From contig CAMVRT010000001.1 of assembly GCA_947169975.1 (NCBI GenBank), positions 172,812 through 236,811 on the forward strand: a DNA stretch of 64,000 nucleotides, given 5' to 3'. Each line of letters begins with the position of its first letter. The stretch's first letter is position 1. The position numbers and the translations under genes were made by a program. Origin of the DNA: an uncultured Oscillospiraceae bacterium. Lineage in GTDB: Bacteria; Bacillota; Clostridia; Oscillospirales; Oscillospiraceae. Shown here in pieces: positions 50,712 to 60,121 of this stretch. Under the pieces are notes generated by a model. The model did not search any database and had not been told where the DNA came from. It saw nothing but the letters and a program-made list of their open reading frames with translations.

Positions 50712-52601
50712 TTAACCCTCCTCAATGGCCCCGAAGGGGCAGTTCTTGACACAGGCACCGCAGTTGATGCACTTGGAGCCGTCGATCACGTGAGGCTTCT
50801 TCACGCTGCCCTCAATGGCCTCCATGGGGCAGTTCTTGCGGCACTTGCCGCAGCCCTTGCACTTCTCCGGATCGATGACCGGATGGGGCTTCTCCCCGTC
50901 GCAGATGGGGCAGTGGTGATCCCGCACGTGGTAGAGATACTCGTTGCGGAAATACTTGAGAGTGCTCATCACGGGCTTGCAGGCGCTCTGGCCCAGGCCG
51001 CAAAGAGCGGTGGAGGAAATGGTGGCGGACAGCTCCTCCAGCAGATCCAGATCCGCCTCGGTGCCCTCGTTGTGGATGATGCGCTCCAGGATCTCCAGCA
51101 TGCGCTTGGTGCCCTCGCGGCAGGGTACGCACTTGCCGCAGGACTCGTTCTGGGTAAAGTGCATGAAGAACCGGGCCACCTCCACCATGCAGGTGTCCTC
51201 GTCCATGACCACCAGTCCGCCGGAGCCGATGATGGCGCCCAGCTTCTTCAGACTGTCAAAGTCCAGGGGCACGTCCAAATGCTCCTCGGTGAGGCAGCCG
51301 CCGCTGGGGCCGCCGATCTGGACTGCCTTGAACTTCTTGCCGTTCTTGATGCCGCCGCCGATATCAAAGATGATCTCACGCAGCGTGGTGCCCATGGGCA
51401 CCTCCACCAGACCGGTGTTGACCACGTTGCCGGTGAGGGCGAAGGTCTTGGTGCCGGGGCTGTTGCCGGTACCGATGCTGCGGTACCAGGAAGCGCCCTT
51501 CAGAATGATCTGGGGCACGTTGGCAAAGGTCTCCACGTTGTTCAGGACCGTGGGCTTCTCCCACAGGCCGTGATCCACCGTGCGGGGCGGCTTGACGCGG
51601 GGCATGCCGCGCTTGCCCTCGATGGAGGCGGTCAGGGCGCTGCCCTCGCCGCAGACGAAGGCGCCGGCGCCGCGGTTGATGTGGATATGGAAGCTGAAAT
51701 CGGTGCCCATGATGTTGTCGCCCAGCAGGCCCACTTCCTCAGCCTTGGCAATGGCGGTCTGGAGACGCTCCACGGCCAGAGGATACTCGGCGCGGACGTA
51801 GATATAGCCCTCGCTGGCACCGGAGGCCAGACCGGCGATCAGCATGCCCTCCAGCACGCAGTGGGGAGCACCTTCCATGATGGAACGGTCCATGAACGCG
51901 CCGGGGTCGCCCTCGTCGCCGTTGCAGACCACGTACTTCACGTCGGCCGTGTTCTTGCGGACGCTGTCCCATTTGCGGCCGGCAGGGAAACCGCCGCCGC
52001 CGCGGCCGCGGAGGCCGGAGTCGATGACGGTGTTGCAGATATCGCGGTCCGTCATCTCGAACAGGGCCTTTTCAAAGGCGGCGTAACCGCCCTTGGCGAT
52101 GTACTCGCGCAGGTCCTCGGCGTCACACTGACCGCAGTTGGCCAGAGCCACGCGCTTTTGCTTCTTATAGAAGGGGATATCCTGCTGGCGGGGATAGGCC
52201 ACGCCGTCCAGATGGTACACCAGGCGGTCGATGATCTCGCCCTTCATCACCGTCTTCTCCAGGATCTCCTCGCAGTCCTCGGGCTTGACGTGGATGTACA
52301 TGATGCCCATGGGCTCGATGTGCAGCAGGGGACCCATCTCGCAGAAGCCGTGGCAGCCGCTCATCTTGATGTGCAGCTCCTGCTCCTCGGCGCTGTCATG
52401 GGTCAGGCCCACGTACACCTGCAGGCCGCGCTTCTCGCACTGGGCCTTCATGTTCTCATAGATCTTCATGGCGCCGCCGGCGATGCAGCCGGTACCGGCG
52501 CAGATCAGAACGGAGGGACGGCTCTCAGACAGACGCAGCGCATTCTTGGCGTTGGACTGCATCACATGGAAGGTCTCACGGGACAGTTTCATACGCTTCA
52601 T
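50712..52601 (-). CDS. hydB: Hydrogenase diaphorase subunit HydB (NuoF-like)
   Basis: 629 residues. The N-terminal thioredoxin-like ferredoxin contains CAGTGCIAGGA, then the NuoF core with the FMN site GRGGGGFPAGRKW and NGDEGDPGAFMDR, the [4Fe-4S] site SCGKCVPCREGT, and a C-terminal double ferredoxin CKGCGKCRKNCP ... CINCGACVKNCP. This is the subunit that oxidises or reduces NAD(H) and hosts the bifurcating flavin in the family. The start overlaps the stop of hydC by 4 bp, and hydA follows after 3 bp. Confidence 0.96.
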   Translation of the reverse strand: MKRMKLSRETFHVMQSNAKNALRLSESRPSVLICAGTGCIAGGAMKIYENMKAQCEKRGLQVYVGLTHDSAEEQELHIKMSGCHGFCEMGPLLHIEPMGIMYIHVKPEDCEEILEKTVMKGEIIDRLVYHLDGVAYPRQQDIPFYKKQKRVALANCGQCDAEDLREYIAKGGYAAFEKALFEMTDRDICNTVIDSGLRGRGGGGFPAGRKWDSVRKNTADVKYVVCNGDEGDPGAFMDRSIMEGAPHCVLEGMLIAGLASGASEGYIYVRAEYPLAVERLQTAIAKAEEVGLLGDNIMGTDFSFHIHINRGAGAFVCGEGSALTASIEGKRGMPRVKPPRTVDHGLWEKPTVLNNVETFANVPQIILKGASWYRSIGTGNSPGTKTFALTGNVVNTGLVEVPMGTTLREIIFDIGGGIKNGKKFKAVQIGGPSGGCLTEEHLDVPLDFDSLKKLGAIIGSGGLVVMDEDTCMVEVARFFMHFTQNESCGKCVPCREGTKRMLEILERIIHNEGTEADLDLLEELSATISSTALCGLGQSACKPVMSTLKYFRNEYLYHVRDHHCPICDGEKPHPVIDPEKCKGCGKCRKNCPMEAIEGSVKKPHVIDGSKCINCGACVKNCPFGAIEEG

Positions 52602-53077
52602 TGTGCGGCCTCCTCTCTGCGGACCTGCTCCAGCAGAGCCAGAGCGGAATCAGGATCCATCTTGGCGTGAACTTCGCCGTCCAGCGTCATGACCGGGGCC
52701 AGACCGCAGGCGCCCAGGCAGGCCACCGTCTCCAGCGTGAAAACGCCGTCGTCAGAGGTCTTGCGCTTGCCGGTGAGACCCAGATACTCGTGGATCGCGT
52801 CATAAATGGGCTGGGATTTGCGGACATGGCAGGCGGTGCCGTCGCAGATCTTGATGATGTGCTTGCCCTTGGCTTCCAGAGAGAAGTTCTCATAGAAGGT
52901 CGCCACGCTGTACACACGGGCAGCGCTGATGCCCAGCTTCTCGGCGATCAGCAGCAGGGCGGCCTGGCTGAGATACTTGTACTCAGTCTGGATCTCCTGC
53001 ATGATGGCGATCAGATTGTGCTCGGCGCAATCGTAGCGCTCGATGATCTCCGATGCGCGGGAGAGATCTTGTTTCAT
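52598..53077 (-). CDS. hydC: NuoE-like [2Fe-2S] subunit HydC
   Basis: 159 residues, usual for NuoE/HydC. The [2Fe-2S] ligands are CDGTACHV near residue 79 and CLGACGLAP near residue 120. The helical N-terminus (YLSQAALLLIAEKLGIS) is the family form. First gene of hydCBA. Its start has AGGAGCGAA upstream, and it is preceded by a structured leader and a promoter at 53191-53219. Confidence 0.95.
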   Translation of the reverse strand: MKQDLSRASEIIERYDCAEHNLIAIMQEIQTEYKYLSQAALLLIAEKLGISAARVYSVATFYENFSLEAKGKHIIKICDGTACHVRKSQPIYDAIHEYLGLTGKRKTSDDGVFTLETVACLGACGLAPVMTLDGEVHAKMDPDSALALLEQVRREEAAQ

Positions 53078-53116
53078 TTCGCTCCTCCTAAATACTGTTT
53101 CCTTTTGATACTTTGG

Positions 53117-53219
53117 AATATGGGGCGCCGGACGGCAACCCCCTCCCTCGACAGGGTATCACCCTTTTCGAGGGTTCGATACCATATTGCAGTTTATCGT
53201 ATGACAGTCAGTTAGTCAA
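53117..53219 (-). promoter_or_regulatory. Promoter and structured 5' leader of the hydrogenase operon
   Basis: On the minus strand TTGACT, a 17-bp spacer and TAAACT (53191-53219). Just downstream the transcript can fold: AATATGG (53182-53188) pairs with CCATATT (53117-53123), enclosing a stem GGTATC-GA-ACCC / GGGT-GATACC. A competing pairing CCCTCGA / TCGAGGG (53145-53151 with 53168-53174) is exclusive with that stem. A GC-rich hairpin lies near the 3' side. This is a good candidate regulatory leader; the ligand, if any, is unknown. TTGTTAA upstream resembles a Rex half site only. Confidence 0.5.
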
Positions 53220-53404
53220 CACTACCTTTCGTTTGTTTGCAAATTTTGCGATAAAATTAACAATCCCCGCTTTTTCTTTTCGCCGCAACGGTTTGCAGTG
53301 ATAAAGCGTTTCTGCATTTTTATTGTTTTTTCGCTTGAATTGGTCATCATTGCGAAATATAGTTTCCAATTGTTGGTTTGCGGTGCGGCGTGCGGAGGCG
53401 CAAA
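53220..53404. other. Intergenic region upstream of hydC, downstream of the S9 peptidase
   Basis: AT-rich DNA between divergent upstream and terminator elements. No gene and no recognised RNA. Confidence 0.5.
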
Positions 53405-53445
53405 AGAAAAGCGACAGGGTCTCTCCCCTGTCGCTTTTCTTGTTT
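53405..53445 (-). terminator. Terminator of the S9 peptidase gene
   Basis: Stem AGAAAAGCGACAGGG / CCCTGTCGCTTTTCT with a 6-base loop and T-rich ends on the minus strand. Confidence 0.85.
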
Positions 53446-53453
53446 CTCATTTA

Positions 53454-55415
53454 TCAGCCTCTGTGGTTGTCGAACCAGGCTGTGATCTCGCCCAGTCTCT
53501 TGAGCCGGTGGGCGGGCTTGCCGCTGCGGCTGAGCTCGTGGTTCTCGCCCCGGAAGCAGACCATTTTGGCCTCCACCCCGTGAGCAACCAGCGCGGTGAA
53601 CATCTGGTAGCCCTGGTCGATGGGGCAGCGGTAGTCCTCAAAGGAGTGGATGAACAGCGTGGGCGTCTTCACCTTATCGGCATAGCGCATGGGGCTGTGG
53701 AACCACAGCTTCTCCGGATCGCCCCAGGGATCGGAGGCGTTCTGATCCATGGCGAACTCCACGCCGATGTCGGACACGCCGTAGAAGGAGAACCAGTTGG
53801 AGATAGACCGCTGGCTGGCGCAGGCCCGGAACCGGTCGGTGTGGCCGATGATCCAGTTGGTCATGAAGCCGCCGTAGGAGCCGCCGGTCTCAAAGAAGTT
53901 GTCCTTGTCCATGGCGGGATAGGCCGCCAGCGCCTTGTCGCAGAAGGCCATGATGTCGTCGAAGTCCACGGTGCCGTACTTGCCCCGGATATCCATGAAG
54001 GCGCCGCGGCCGTCGGAGCCGGTGGGGTTGCAGAAGATGACGAAGTAGCCCTTTCCGGCCCAGTACTGCATCTCATGGTAGAACACCGGGCCGTACACGG
54101 TCTTGGGGCCGCCGTGGACGTCCAGGATCACCGGGTACTTTTTCGCCGGATCGTAGTCCATGGGCTTGAGGACGAAGCCGTGGACCTCATAGCCGTCGCG
54201 CTCTACGTTCAGGATCTCCGGCAAGGCCACGTACCTGTCGCGCAGGACGGCCTCGTTGAACCGGGTGAGCTGCCTGCCCCGGCCGTCGTAAAGCTCCTGG
54301 GCCTTCATGTCGTACAGGCCCACCAGCAGCATCTGGTCGCCGCAGATATCGAAGCAGTCCACAGAGCCCTCCCGGTCGATGACGGGACTGATGACGCCGT
54401 TTTCCAGCTTGAAGAGCCCGGCGCTGTCGAAACGGGTGGAGATGAAGTAGCACACGTCCCCTACCATCTTCACGCTGCGGCCGCCGCCGTAGCGGACGTC
54501 GGAGCCCACGGAGGAGCCGATGGACTCGCCGTGGCGGGCGTAGAAGGTCAGCTCGCCGGTGGCGGGGTCCAGCTTGTAGAAATCGCCGTCGGTGTTGAGG
54601 CCGTAGCGGTTGTCGGAGGCCAGCACCAGCAGGAAGCTGTCACCCACCTCGAAGCCCTGCAGGGCGAATTTCTCATTCTCCGCGGCCAGGGTGGTAACGG
54701 CGCCGGTTGCCAGATCCATGCGGCACAGGGACGAGCTGCCGATCATGGACAGCAGCGGGCGCACCGGCGCGGTCATGAAATACGCGGTCTTGCCGTCCTT
54801 GCCCAGCTTCACGTCAAAGACGTTGACGTTCTGCTCCGTCAGGCGGCGCAGCTTTTTCCGGCGCACGTCGTAGCGGAACAGGGACGTATAGGCTCCCTTG
54901 GTATAGGTGGCGCCGTTCCACCACCAGGGCACCTGGGCGATCTCCTCGTAGTCCTCGTTCTCCTTGCGGTGCTTGGCAAAGGCGGAGAGCAGCTTGGGAT
55001 TGCCGGTATACAGCTCCTCAAAGCCGGGGAAGGTGGTGCCCGCCACCAGCAGATCGCCGTCCGGCAGAGGCAGCACCCGGGACACGGGGATGGGGAAGGT
55101 GTAGGCAAGCTCCGCCTCGCCGCCGCTGAGGGAGATGCGGTACCAGCGGCTCTCCAGCTTGTTCTCGCCGTCCTCCTCCCGCTTGCCGGGGAAGAGCAGG
55201 GTGTCCTCGTCCAGATAGCGGAAGCTGCTCTCCTTGCCAAAGGAGGTGAGACGGCGGTTCTTGCCGTCCCGGCGGAGATAGATGCAGGAGCGGTAGCCGT
55301 TCTTCTTGCGGTCCGCCTCGGTCACGGTAAAGCAGGCGGTCTTCCCCTCCGGGGAGAAGGTCACGTTGGAGAGAAATTTCAGCTTGCAGAAATCATCGAC
55401 TGCGATAGGGCGCAT
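53454..55415 (-). CDS. S9 family (acylaminoacyl/prolyl oligopeptidase-type) peptidase
   Basis: 653 residues from the ATG at 55415 (AAAGGA upstream); an in-frame ATG 36 bp earlier lacks a site. The N-terminal half is a beta propeller with repeated SFRYLDEDTLLFPG-like blades. The C-terminal alpha/beta hydrolase has DVHGGPKTVYGP (oxyanion region), the nucleophile GGSYGGFMTNW, and a histidine in RGENHELSR near the end; an Asp in HSFEDYRCP lies between. No signal peptide, so probably cytoplasmic. Monocistronic, with its own promoter (55454-55482) and terminator. Confidence 0.93.
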   Translation of the reverse strand: MRPIAVDDFCKLKFLSNVTFSPEGKTACFTVTEADRKKNGYRSCIYLRRDGKNRRLTSFGKESSFRYLDEDTLLFPGKREEDGENKLESRWYRISLSGGEAELAYTFPIPVSRVLPLPDGDLLVAGTTFPGFEELYTGNPKLLSAFAKHRKENEDYEEIAQVPWWWNGATYTKGAYTSLFRYDVRRKKLRRLTEQNVNVFDVKLGKDGKTAYFMTAPVRPLLSMIGSSSLCRMDLATGAVTTLAAENEKFALQGFEVGDSFLLVLASDNRYGLNTDGDFYKLDPATGELTFYARHGESIGSSVGSDVRYGGGRSVKMVGDVCYFISTRFDSAGLFKLENGVISPVIDREGSVDCFDICGDQMLLVGLYDMKAQELYDGRGRQLTRFNEAVLRDRYVALPEILNVERDGYEVHGFVLKPMDYDPAKKYPVILDVHGGPKTVYGPVFYHEMQYWAGKGYFVIFCNPTGSDGRGAFMDIRGKYGTVDFDDIMAFCDKALAAYPAMDKDNFFETGGSYGGFMTNWIIGHTDRFRACASQRSISNWFSFYGVSDIGVEFAMDQNASDPWGDPEKLWFHSPMRYADKVKTPTLFIHSFEDYRCPIDQGYQMFTALVAHGVEAKMVCFRGENHELSRSGKPAHRLKRLGEITAWFDNHRG

Positions 55416-55453
55416 GGAAGCACATCCTTTCTGTTTGTTGTTATCCGGCACTC

Positions 55454-55482
55454 ATTATACAATATAGTTTGATGCGGCGCAA
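55454..55482 (-). promoter_or_regulatory. Promoter of the S9 peptidase gene
   Basis: On the minus strand TTGCGC, a 17-bp spacer and TATAAT. Confidence 0.6.
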
Positions 55483-55488
55483 GCAGAG

Positions 55489-55520
55489 AAAAGGACCGCT
55501 GCAAACGCAGCGGTCCTTTT
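55489..55520 (-). terminator. Terminator of the EF-G-like gene
   Basis: AAAAGGACCGCTGC / GCAGCGGTCCTTTT stem with a 4-base loop; T-rich on both strands. Confidence 0.85.
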
Positions 55521-55539
55521 GGATATCTTGAATTGTGAA

Positions 55540-57603
55540 TTACTCGGCTTCCTGCAGAGCCTTGGCCTCGGCGATGGCCTTCTCCTGGGCCGCTGCGGGG
55601 CAATCCTCATAGCGGACGAAGTTGAAGGTGAACACACCGCGGGACTGGGTCATGGAGCGCAGGTCGATGGCGTAGGACATCATCTCGGCCATGGGCACCT
55701 CGGCCTCCAGCACGGTCTCGCCGTCGCCGGTGGGGTTCATGCCCATGACGCGGCCGCGGCGCTTGTTCAGGTCGCCCATGACGTCGCCCACGTAGTTATC
55801 GGGCACGGTGACCTTCAGCTCGCCGATGGGCTCCATCAGCACGGGCCTGGCCTCAGGCAGAGCGGCCTTGAAGGCCATGTTGGCAGCCACCTTGAAGGCG
55901 ATTTCGGAGGAGTCCACGGGGTGGTAGGAGCCGTCGATCAGGGTGGCCTTCAGGAACACCACGGGATAGCCGGCCAGAACGCCGCTCAGGCAGCTCTCGC
56001 GCAGGCCCTTTTCCACGGCGGGGAAGTAGTTCTTGGGCACGGAGCCGCCGAACACGGCCTCCTCGAAGATCATGTCCTCCTGCTCCGTCTGGGGCTCGAA
56101 GACGATGACGACGTCGCCGAACTGGCCGCTGCCGCCGGTCTGCTTCTTGAAGCGGGCGTGCTTCTCCACCTTGCTGCGGATCTTCTCGCGATAGGGAACG
56201 CGGGGAGTGGACAGCTCGGTATCCACGCCGAAGCGGGACTTCAGCTTGGCGCACAGCACGTCGATCTGGATGTCGCCGGCGCCGGAGATGACCACCTGAT
56301 GGGTCTCGGCGTTGTTGGTGACACGGAAGGTGGGATCCTCCTCGTTCAGCTTGTTCAGGCCGGTGCCCACCTTCTCGACCTCCTGCTTGGTCTTGGGAGC
56401 AATGGCGCGCTCATAGCAGGGCTGGGGATAATCCATGCCGTGGAGCTTGACGATGTTCTTGGGATCGCACAGGGTATCGCCGGTGCGGACGCGGTCCATC
56501 TTGCCGATGGCGCCGATGTCGCCGCAGCAGATCTCCTTGGTCTCCTCGCCCTTCTTGCCCTTCATGAAGTACAGGCGGCCCAGCTTCTCGGTGTTGCCGG
56601 TGGTGGTGTTGTACAGGGACATGTCGCTGGTGACCTTGCCGCGGACCACCTTGATCATGGAGTACTTGCCGTACTGGTCGGAAATGGTCTTGAACACGAT
56701 GGCAGCGGTGGCGCCGTCGGGATCCAGAGCGACCTCCACAGCGTTGCCGTCGTCATCCTGGGCGGCCTCAGCGGGCATATCGGTGGCCACGGGCACCAGA
56801 TCCAGAATGGTCTGCATCAGCATATCCACGCCCAGACCGGTGATGGCGGAGCCGCACAGCACGGGGCAGATGCTGCCGTCGCGCACGCCGATCTTCAGGC
56901 CCTTGGCGATGTCCGCGGCGGACAGCTCCATGGTCTCAAAGAACTTCTCCATCAGCTCCTCATCGGCGCCGGCGGCGTTCTCCATCAGCTCGGCACGCAG
57001 GGTCTCCACCTCGTCGGCCATGGAGCCGGGGATGGGGCACTCAACAGCCTTGCCGCCCTTGACCTCATAGGCCTTGTTGTGCAGCAGGTCCACAATGGCG
57101 GTGACGGCCTTGTTGCCGTCCACCAGGGGAGCCACGATGGGGGTGATGGCCTGGCCGAACTTGCCCTTCAGGGCGTCCAGGCAGGCGTTGTAGTCGGAGT
57201 TGGCCTCCTCGGTGCGGTTGATGAAGATCATGCGGGGCTTGCTGCCCAGCATCTTCCAGCTGCGCTCGATACCCACGGACAGACCGTCCTTGGCGGCGCC
57301 CACCAGCACGGCGCACTCGGCGGCGCGGATGGCGGACAGGGCCTCGCCGGAGAAGTCGAAGTTGCCGGGAGCGTCCATCACGTTGATCTTCACGCCCTTG
57401 TAGTTCACAGGGGCAAAGGCCAGCGAGATGGAGATCTGGCGCTTGATCTCTTCAGCGTCGTAGTCGCAGGTGGTGTTGCCGTCGGCGGGCTTGCCCAGAC
57501 GGTCGGTGCCCTTGGTCATAAACAGCATCTGCTCGGCAAGAGAGGTCTTGCCGGAGCCGCCGTGACCCAGCAGCGCAATGTTGCGGATATCGTTGGCAGT
57601 CAT
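55540..57603 (-). CDS. EF-G paralogue with altered G3 and G4 motifs
   Basis: 687 residues from the ATG at 57603. Domain order is that of EF-G: G1 GHGGSGKTS, the effector region, G3 as DAPGNFDFSGE where translocating EF-G has DTPGH, and G4 as FINRTEEANSD in place of NKMD, then domains II-V (ATAAIVFKTISDQYGKYSMI, AGDIQIDVLCAKLKSRFG, PVDSSEIAFKVAANMAF). The missing catalytic His of G3 and the changed G4 specificity residues set it apart. Clostridia carry EF-G-like paralogues of this sort besides the real fusA. Role unknown; ribosome binding is likely by domain content (inference). Confidence 0.88.
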   Translation of the reverse strand: MTANDIRNIALLGHGGSGKTSLAEQMLFMTKGTDRLGKPADGNTTCDYDAEEIKRQISISLAFAPVNYKGVKINVMDAPGNFDFSGEALSAIRAAECAVLVGAAKDGLSVGIERSWKMLGSKPRMIFINRTEEANSDYNACLDALKGKFGQAITPIVAPLVDGNKAVTAIVDLLHNKAYEVKGGKAVECPIPGSMADEVETLRAELMENAAGADEELMEKFFETMELSAADIAKGLKIGVRDGSICPVLCGSAITGLGVDMLMQTILDLVPVATDMPAEAAQDDDGNAVEVALDPDGATAAIVFKTISDQYGKYSMIKVVRGKVTSDMSLYNTTTGNTEKLGRLYFMKGKKGEETKEICCGDIGAIGKMDRVRTGDTLCDPKNIVKLHGMDYPQPCYERAIAPKTKQEVEKVGTGLNKLNEEDPTFRVTNNAETHQVVISGAGDIQIDVLCAKLKSRFGVDTELSTPRVPYREKIRSKVEKHARFKKQTGGSGQFGDVVIVFEPQTEQEDMIFEEAVFGGSVPKNYFPAVEKGLRESCLSGVLAGYPVVFLKATLIDGSYHPVDSSEIAFKVAANMAFKAALPEARPVLMEPIGELKVTVPDNYVGDVMGDLNKRRGRVMGMNPTGDGETVLEAEVPMAEMMSYAIDLRSMTQSRGVFTFNFVRYEDCPAAAQEKAIAEAKALQEAE

Positions 57604-57667
57604 AGTTTCAGTTTCTCCCTTCATTTTCTGTCAGCGCACATCAGTGCGCAAATTGCTCAACATACGG

Positions 57668-57696
57668 ATTATATACTATTTTTCCAAGGCTGACAA
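57668..57696 (-). promoter_or_regulatory. Promoter of the EF-G-like gene
   Basis: On the minus strand TTGTCA, a 17-bp spacer and TATAAT. Confidence 0.8.
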
Positions 57697-57740
57697 CTAT
57701 ATTTTTCCGGCTTTTTTATAGAATTTCCCGCAAAAACGGA

Positions 57741-57778
57741 AAAAAGAGCCGCAGAGTGATCGCTCTGCGGCTCTTTTT
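57741..57778 (-). terminator. Terminator after the P-type-ATPase-like gene
   Basis: AAAAAGAGCCGCAGAG / CTCTGCGGCTCTTTTT stem with a 6-base loop, T-run on both strands. Confidence 0.9.
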
Positions 57779-57795
57779 GGGGTATGTTTCTTCTC

Positions 57796-60099
57796 TCAAT
57801 AGTGCTTCACCAGACCGCTCAAGAGCCAGGTGGGCAGCAGCCACAGGCCCTGGAACACCAGCATCCGCAGAGGATCCAGCGACTGCGCCGCGCCCACGCC
57901 GGTGAAGTAATAGGCCAGCAGGATGCCGCAGGCGCCGCCCAGATAGGCCAGCACCGACGCCAAGCGGGAGGCGCGCACCATGCGCCGGCTGCCCACCGCC
58001 GTCTCGGCAAAGGGCATGAGACCCTCGCGGTAAATAACGGCGCCGGATTTCTCCGCTGTCTCACGGCTGAGATCCGACAGGGCCAGACGGGTGGACACAT
58101 CCGGATAAACCGGCTTGGCGTCCAGATTGAACTTCCGCTTGATAAGTCCCGGCGTCACATTGCTGCTGCGCACCGCCAGCACCGGCACGATCCGGTTGCG
58201 GCGCATGGCGCGCAGCGCCCACTCCACGTTGCGGGAGGGCTGGTATTTGATGGCGAAAATGGCGATCAGCAGACCGTCCACCGCCAGATATACACCGGTT
58301 TTCAGCTTCAGCTCCGCGGGCAGAGCAATGTGGCTCTTGCGCATGAAGTAGGCGCTGCCCATGAGGACGCTCTCCCCGTGGATGGTGCCGCCGACGCCGC
58401 CCTCCTCAAAGTAGTGGAGATCCTCCACCGTCAGGTGCAGTCCGCCCTCGGCCATCAGCAGCTGGTCAAAGAGGGGCGTCAGCTGGCTGTGGCAGGCCTG
58501 GGCTACGCTGGCGGCATAGGACACCACCTTGCCGATCTCCTCGCCGTAGACCTTCAGACCGTTGAGACCCACCGTTCCCGGCGGGAACAGGTCGTCGTCC
58601 GTCACCACCATGCGGCGGGATCGGCTCACCCCCCGGGCGCCCTCGTAGCCGGCCACGGCGCTGCCGCTCTTGACCAGACGGCGGTTCAGGTTCTTCAGGG
58701 GCAGGGTATCCGTCAGCGGCAGGGCCAGGGGCACTCCGGCAGTCAGCAGAGCCGACCAGATCCACAGCATCCCGGCACTGTCCCTGCGGGCCAGAGCCGC
58801 CACGGCGGAGAGTACCGTGGCCACCGTCAGATACAGCGGCACCAGCACCGTCTGCCATTTGCGGGCGGGAGGTATGCGATAGGCGGAGGTGTAGAAGCCG
58901 CGCAGCGTGCCCTGCTGCTTGCAGGCACCTGCGGCGGAAAGGGATACGCCGTAAGGCGGTGTGCCGCCGATATCCGCCAGATGGAACGCCGTCCAGCGCA
59001 CGTCAGAGCGCAGCAGCAGCCCCAGCTGACAGATCCAGATCAGTGCCGCGGCGGGCGCGGCAAGGGGCGCAAAGGCGGCGTCGCGCTCCAGTACGCCCCG
59101 GGCGCAGTCCGCCAGCACCACCAGCACGGTGAGGCAGGCCGCCAGCTCGCAGCTTACGCGGCGCTCCTTCAGTTGCGCCACTGTCTCCAGCCACACAGGG
59201 AGGGCAAGTGCCGCTGCAAGGAGCAGCAGAAGGCCCATCACTCCGTTGCGGAGCCAGAACGCCATATTCCACAGTCTCGTCATGACGCCAAAGGCGTCGG
59301 CCACCGTGATGCCTGCCAGCAAAAGCGCCGGCACCGCGGAGAGGATCACATGGCGGTGCAGCACCTTGCACGCGCGGCGCTCCTCCCGGGCGGCCTGCTC
59401 CATATCCGGCTCCGGCTTCTCGCGTTTCGGCTCCGGCTCCTCCTCCGGCTGCTCCCACGCGGTGCGCCGGCCGGGCTTTTTCGCCCTGGCCAGCAAGGCG
59501 CTGATCCGGTCGGCCCAGTCATCCAGCGTATCCCGGATCCGGTCCCCCAGGGAGACGGAGTTGTCCAGGATCGCGTCGTCCTCGTCCAGCACGGATTCCA
59601 CCGTCCGGGACATGACCTGCTCCAGCGGCACCTTGTGCATGCCCTCCGGCTCTTCGGGGAACACTTCCGAACGGTGTGCCTTTTCCGGGGCGGACTTGCC
59701 GCCCTCCACCACCTGCAGCACGGGCTTCTCCGGTTCCGCCGGCTTTTTTTCGCGCACCGGGCGGGTCGGCGGCTTCACCACGGGGCTGCCGTCCATCCGC
59801 TTTTCCGGGCCCATGACCTTGGCCATGTTATCGGCCACCGCGCGGCGCAGGCGGCCGGTGTCCAGCAGGGCGGGATCCTCCGGCGGCTTTTCCGTTTTCT
59901 TTTCGTCCTCCGCCGGGGCTTTCTCCGGGGCGGCGGGCTCCTCCGCGCCCTTCGGGGCAGGCTTCGCCCCCTCCTGTCCGAACTCGGCCAGGATGGCGTC
60001 CAGCGAGTATTCCTCCCCCTCCCGGGGATTCACGCCCCGGAGCAGGCGGCCTGTCTCTGTCAGGAGCTGATACAGCTCGTCATCCGTGTACTTGCTCAT
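57796..60099 (-). CDS. P-type-ATPase-like membrane protein without the DKTGT motif
   Basis: 767 residues from the ATG at 60099. The first 270 residues are a charged, Pro/Glu/Lys-rich cytoplasmic region (EEPAAPEKAPAEDEKK). Then come several hydrophobic helices (HVILSAVPALLLAGITVADA, GVMGLLLLLAAALALPVWL and others). The part after residue 490 follows heavy-metal P-type ATPases (LPLTDTLPLKNLNRRLVKSG, HGESVLMGSAYFM), but the phosphorylation segment reads MVVTDDDLFPPGTVGLNG where DKTGTLT is expected, so phosphoenzyme formation is improbable. Two more helices end the protein. 22 bp after rlmB, probably one transcript. Function unknown. Confidence 0.7.
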   Translation of the reverse strand: MSKYTDDELYQLLTETGRLLRGVNPREGEEYSLDAILAEFGQEGAKPAPKGAEEPAAPEKAPAEDEKKTEKPPEDPALLDTGRLRRAVADNMAKVMGPEKRMDGSPVVKPPTRPVREKKPAEPEKPVLQVVEGGKSAPEKAHRSEVFPEEPEGMHKVPLEQVMSRTVESVLDEDDAILDNSVSLGDRIRDTLDDWADRISALLARAKKPGRRTAWEQPEEEPEPKREKPEPDMEQAAREERRACKVLHRHVILSAVPALLLAGITVADAFGVMTRLWNMAFWLRNGVMGLLLLLAAALALPVWLETVAQLKERRVSCELAACLTVLVVLADCARGVLERDAAFAPLAAPAAALIWICQLGLLLRSDVRWTAFHLADIGGTPPYGVSLSAAGACKQQGTLRGFYTSAYRIPPARKWQTVLVPLYLTVATVLSAVAALARRDSAGMLWIWSALLTAGVPLALPLTDTLPLKNLNRRLVKSGSAVAGYEGARGVSRSRRMVVTDDDLFPPGTVGLNGLKVYGEEIGKVVSYAASVAQACHSQLTPLFDQLLMAEGGLHLTVEDLHYFEEGGVGGTIHGESVLMGSAYFMRKSHIALPAELKLKTGVYLAVDGLLIAIFAIKYQPSRNVEWALRAMRRNRIVPVLAVRSSNVTPGLIKRKFNLDAKPVYPDVSTRLALSDLSRETAEKSGAVIYREGLMPFAETAVGSRRMVRASRLASVLAYLGGACGILLAYYFTGVGAAQSLDPLRMLVFQGLWLLPTWLLSGLVKHY

Positions 60100-60121
60100 A
60101 TACCGTCTCGCTTCGTCTCCC

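Noticed and set aside
53254..53272. Rex operator upstream of hydC
   Set aside because: Only one half site (TTGTTAA) is good; the second half does not fit.
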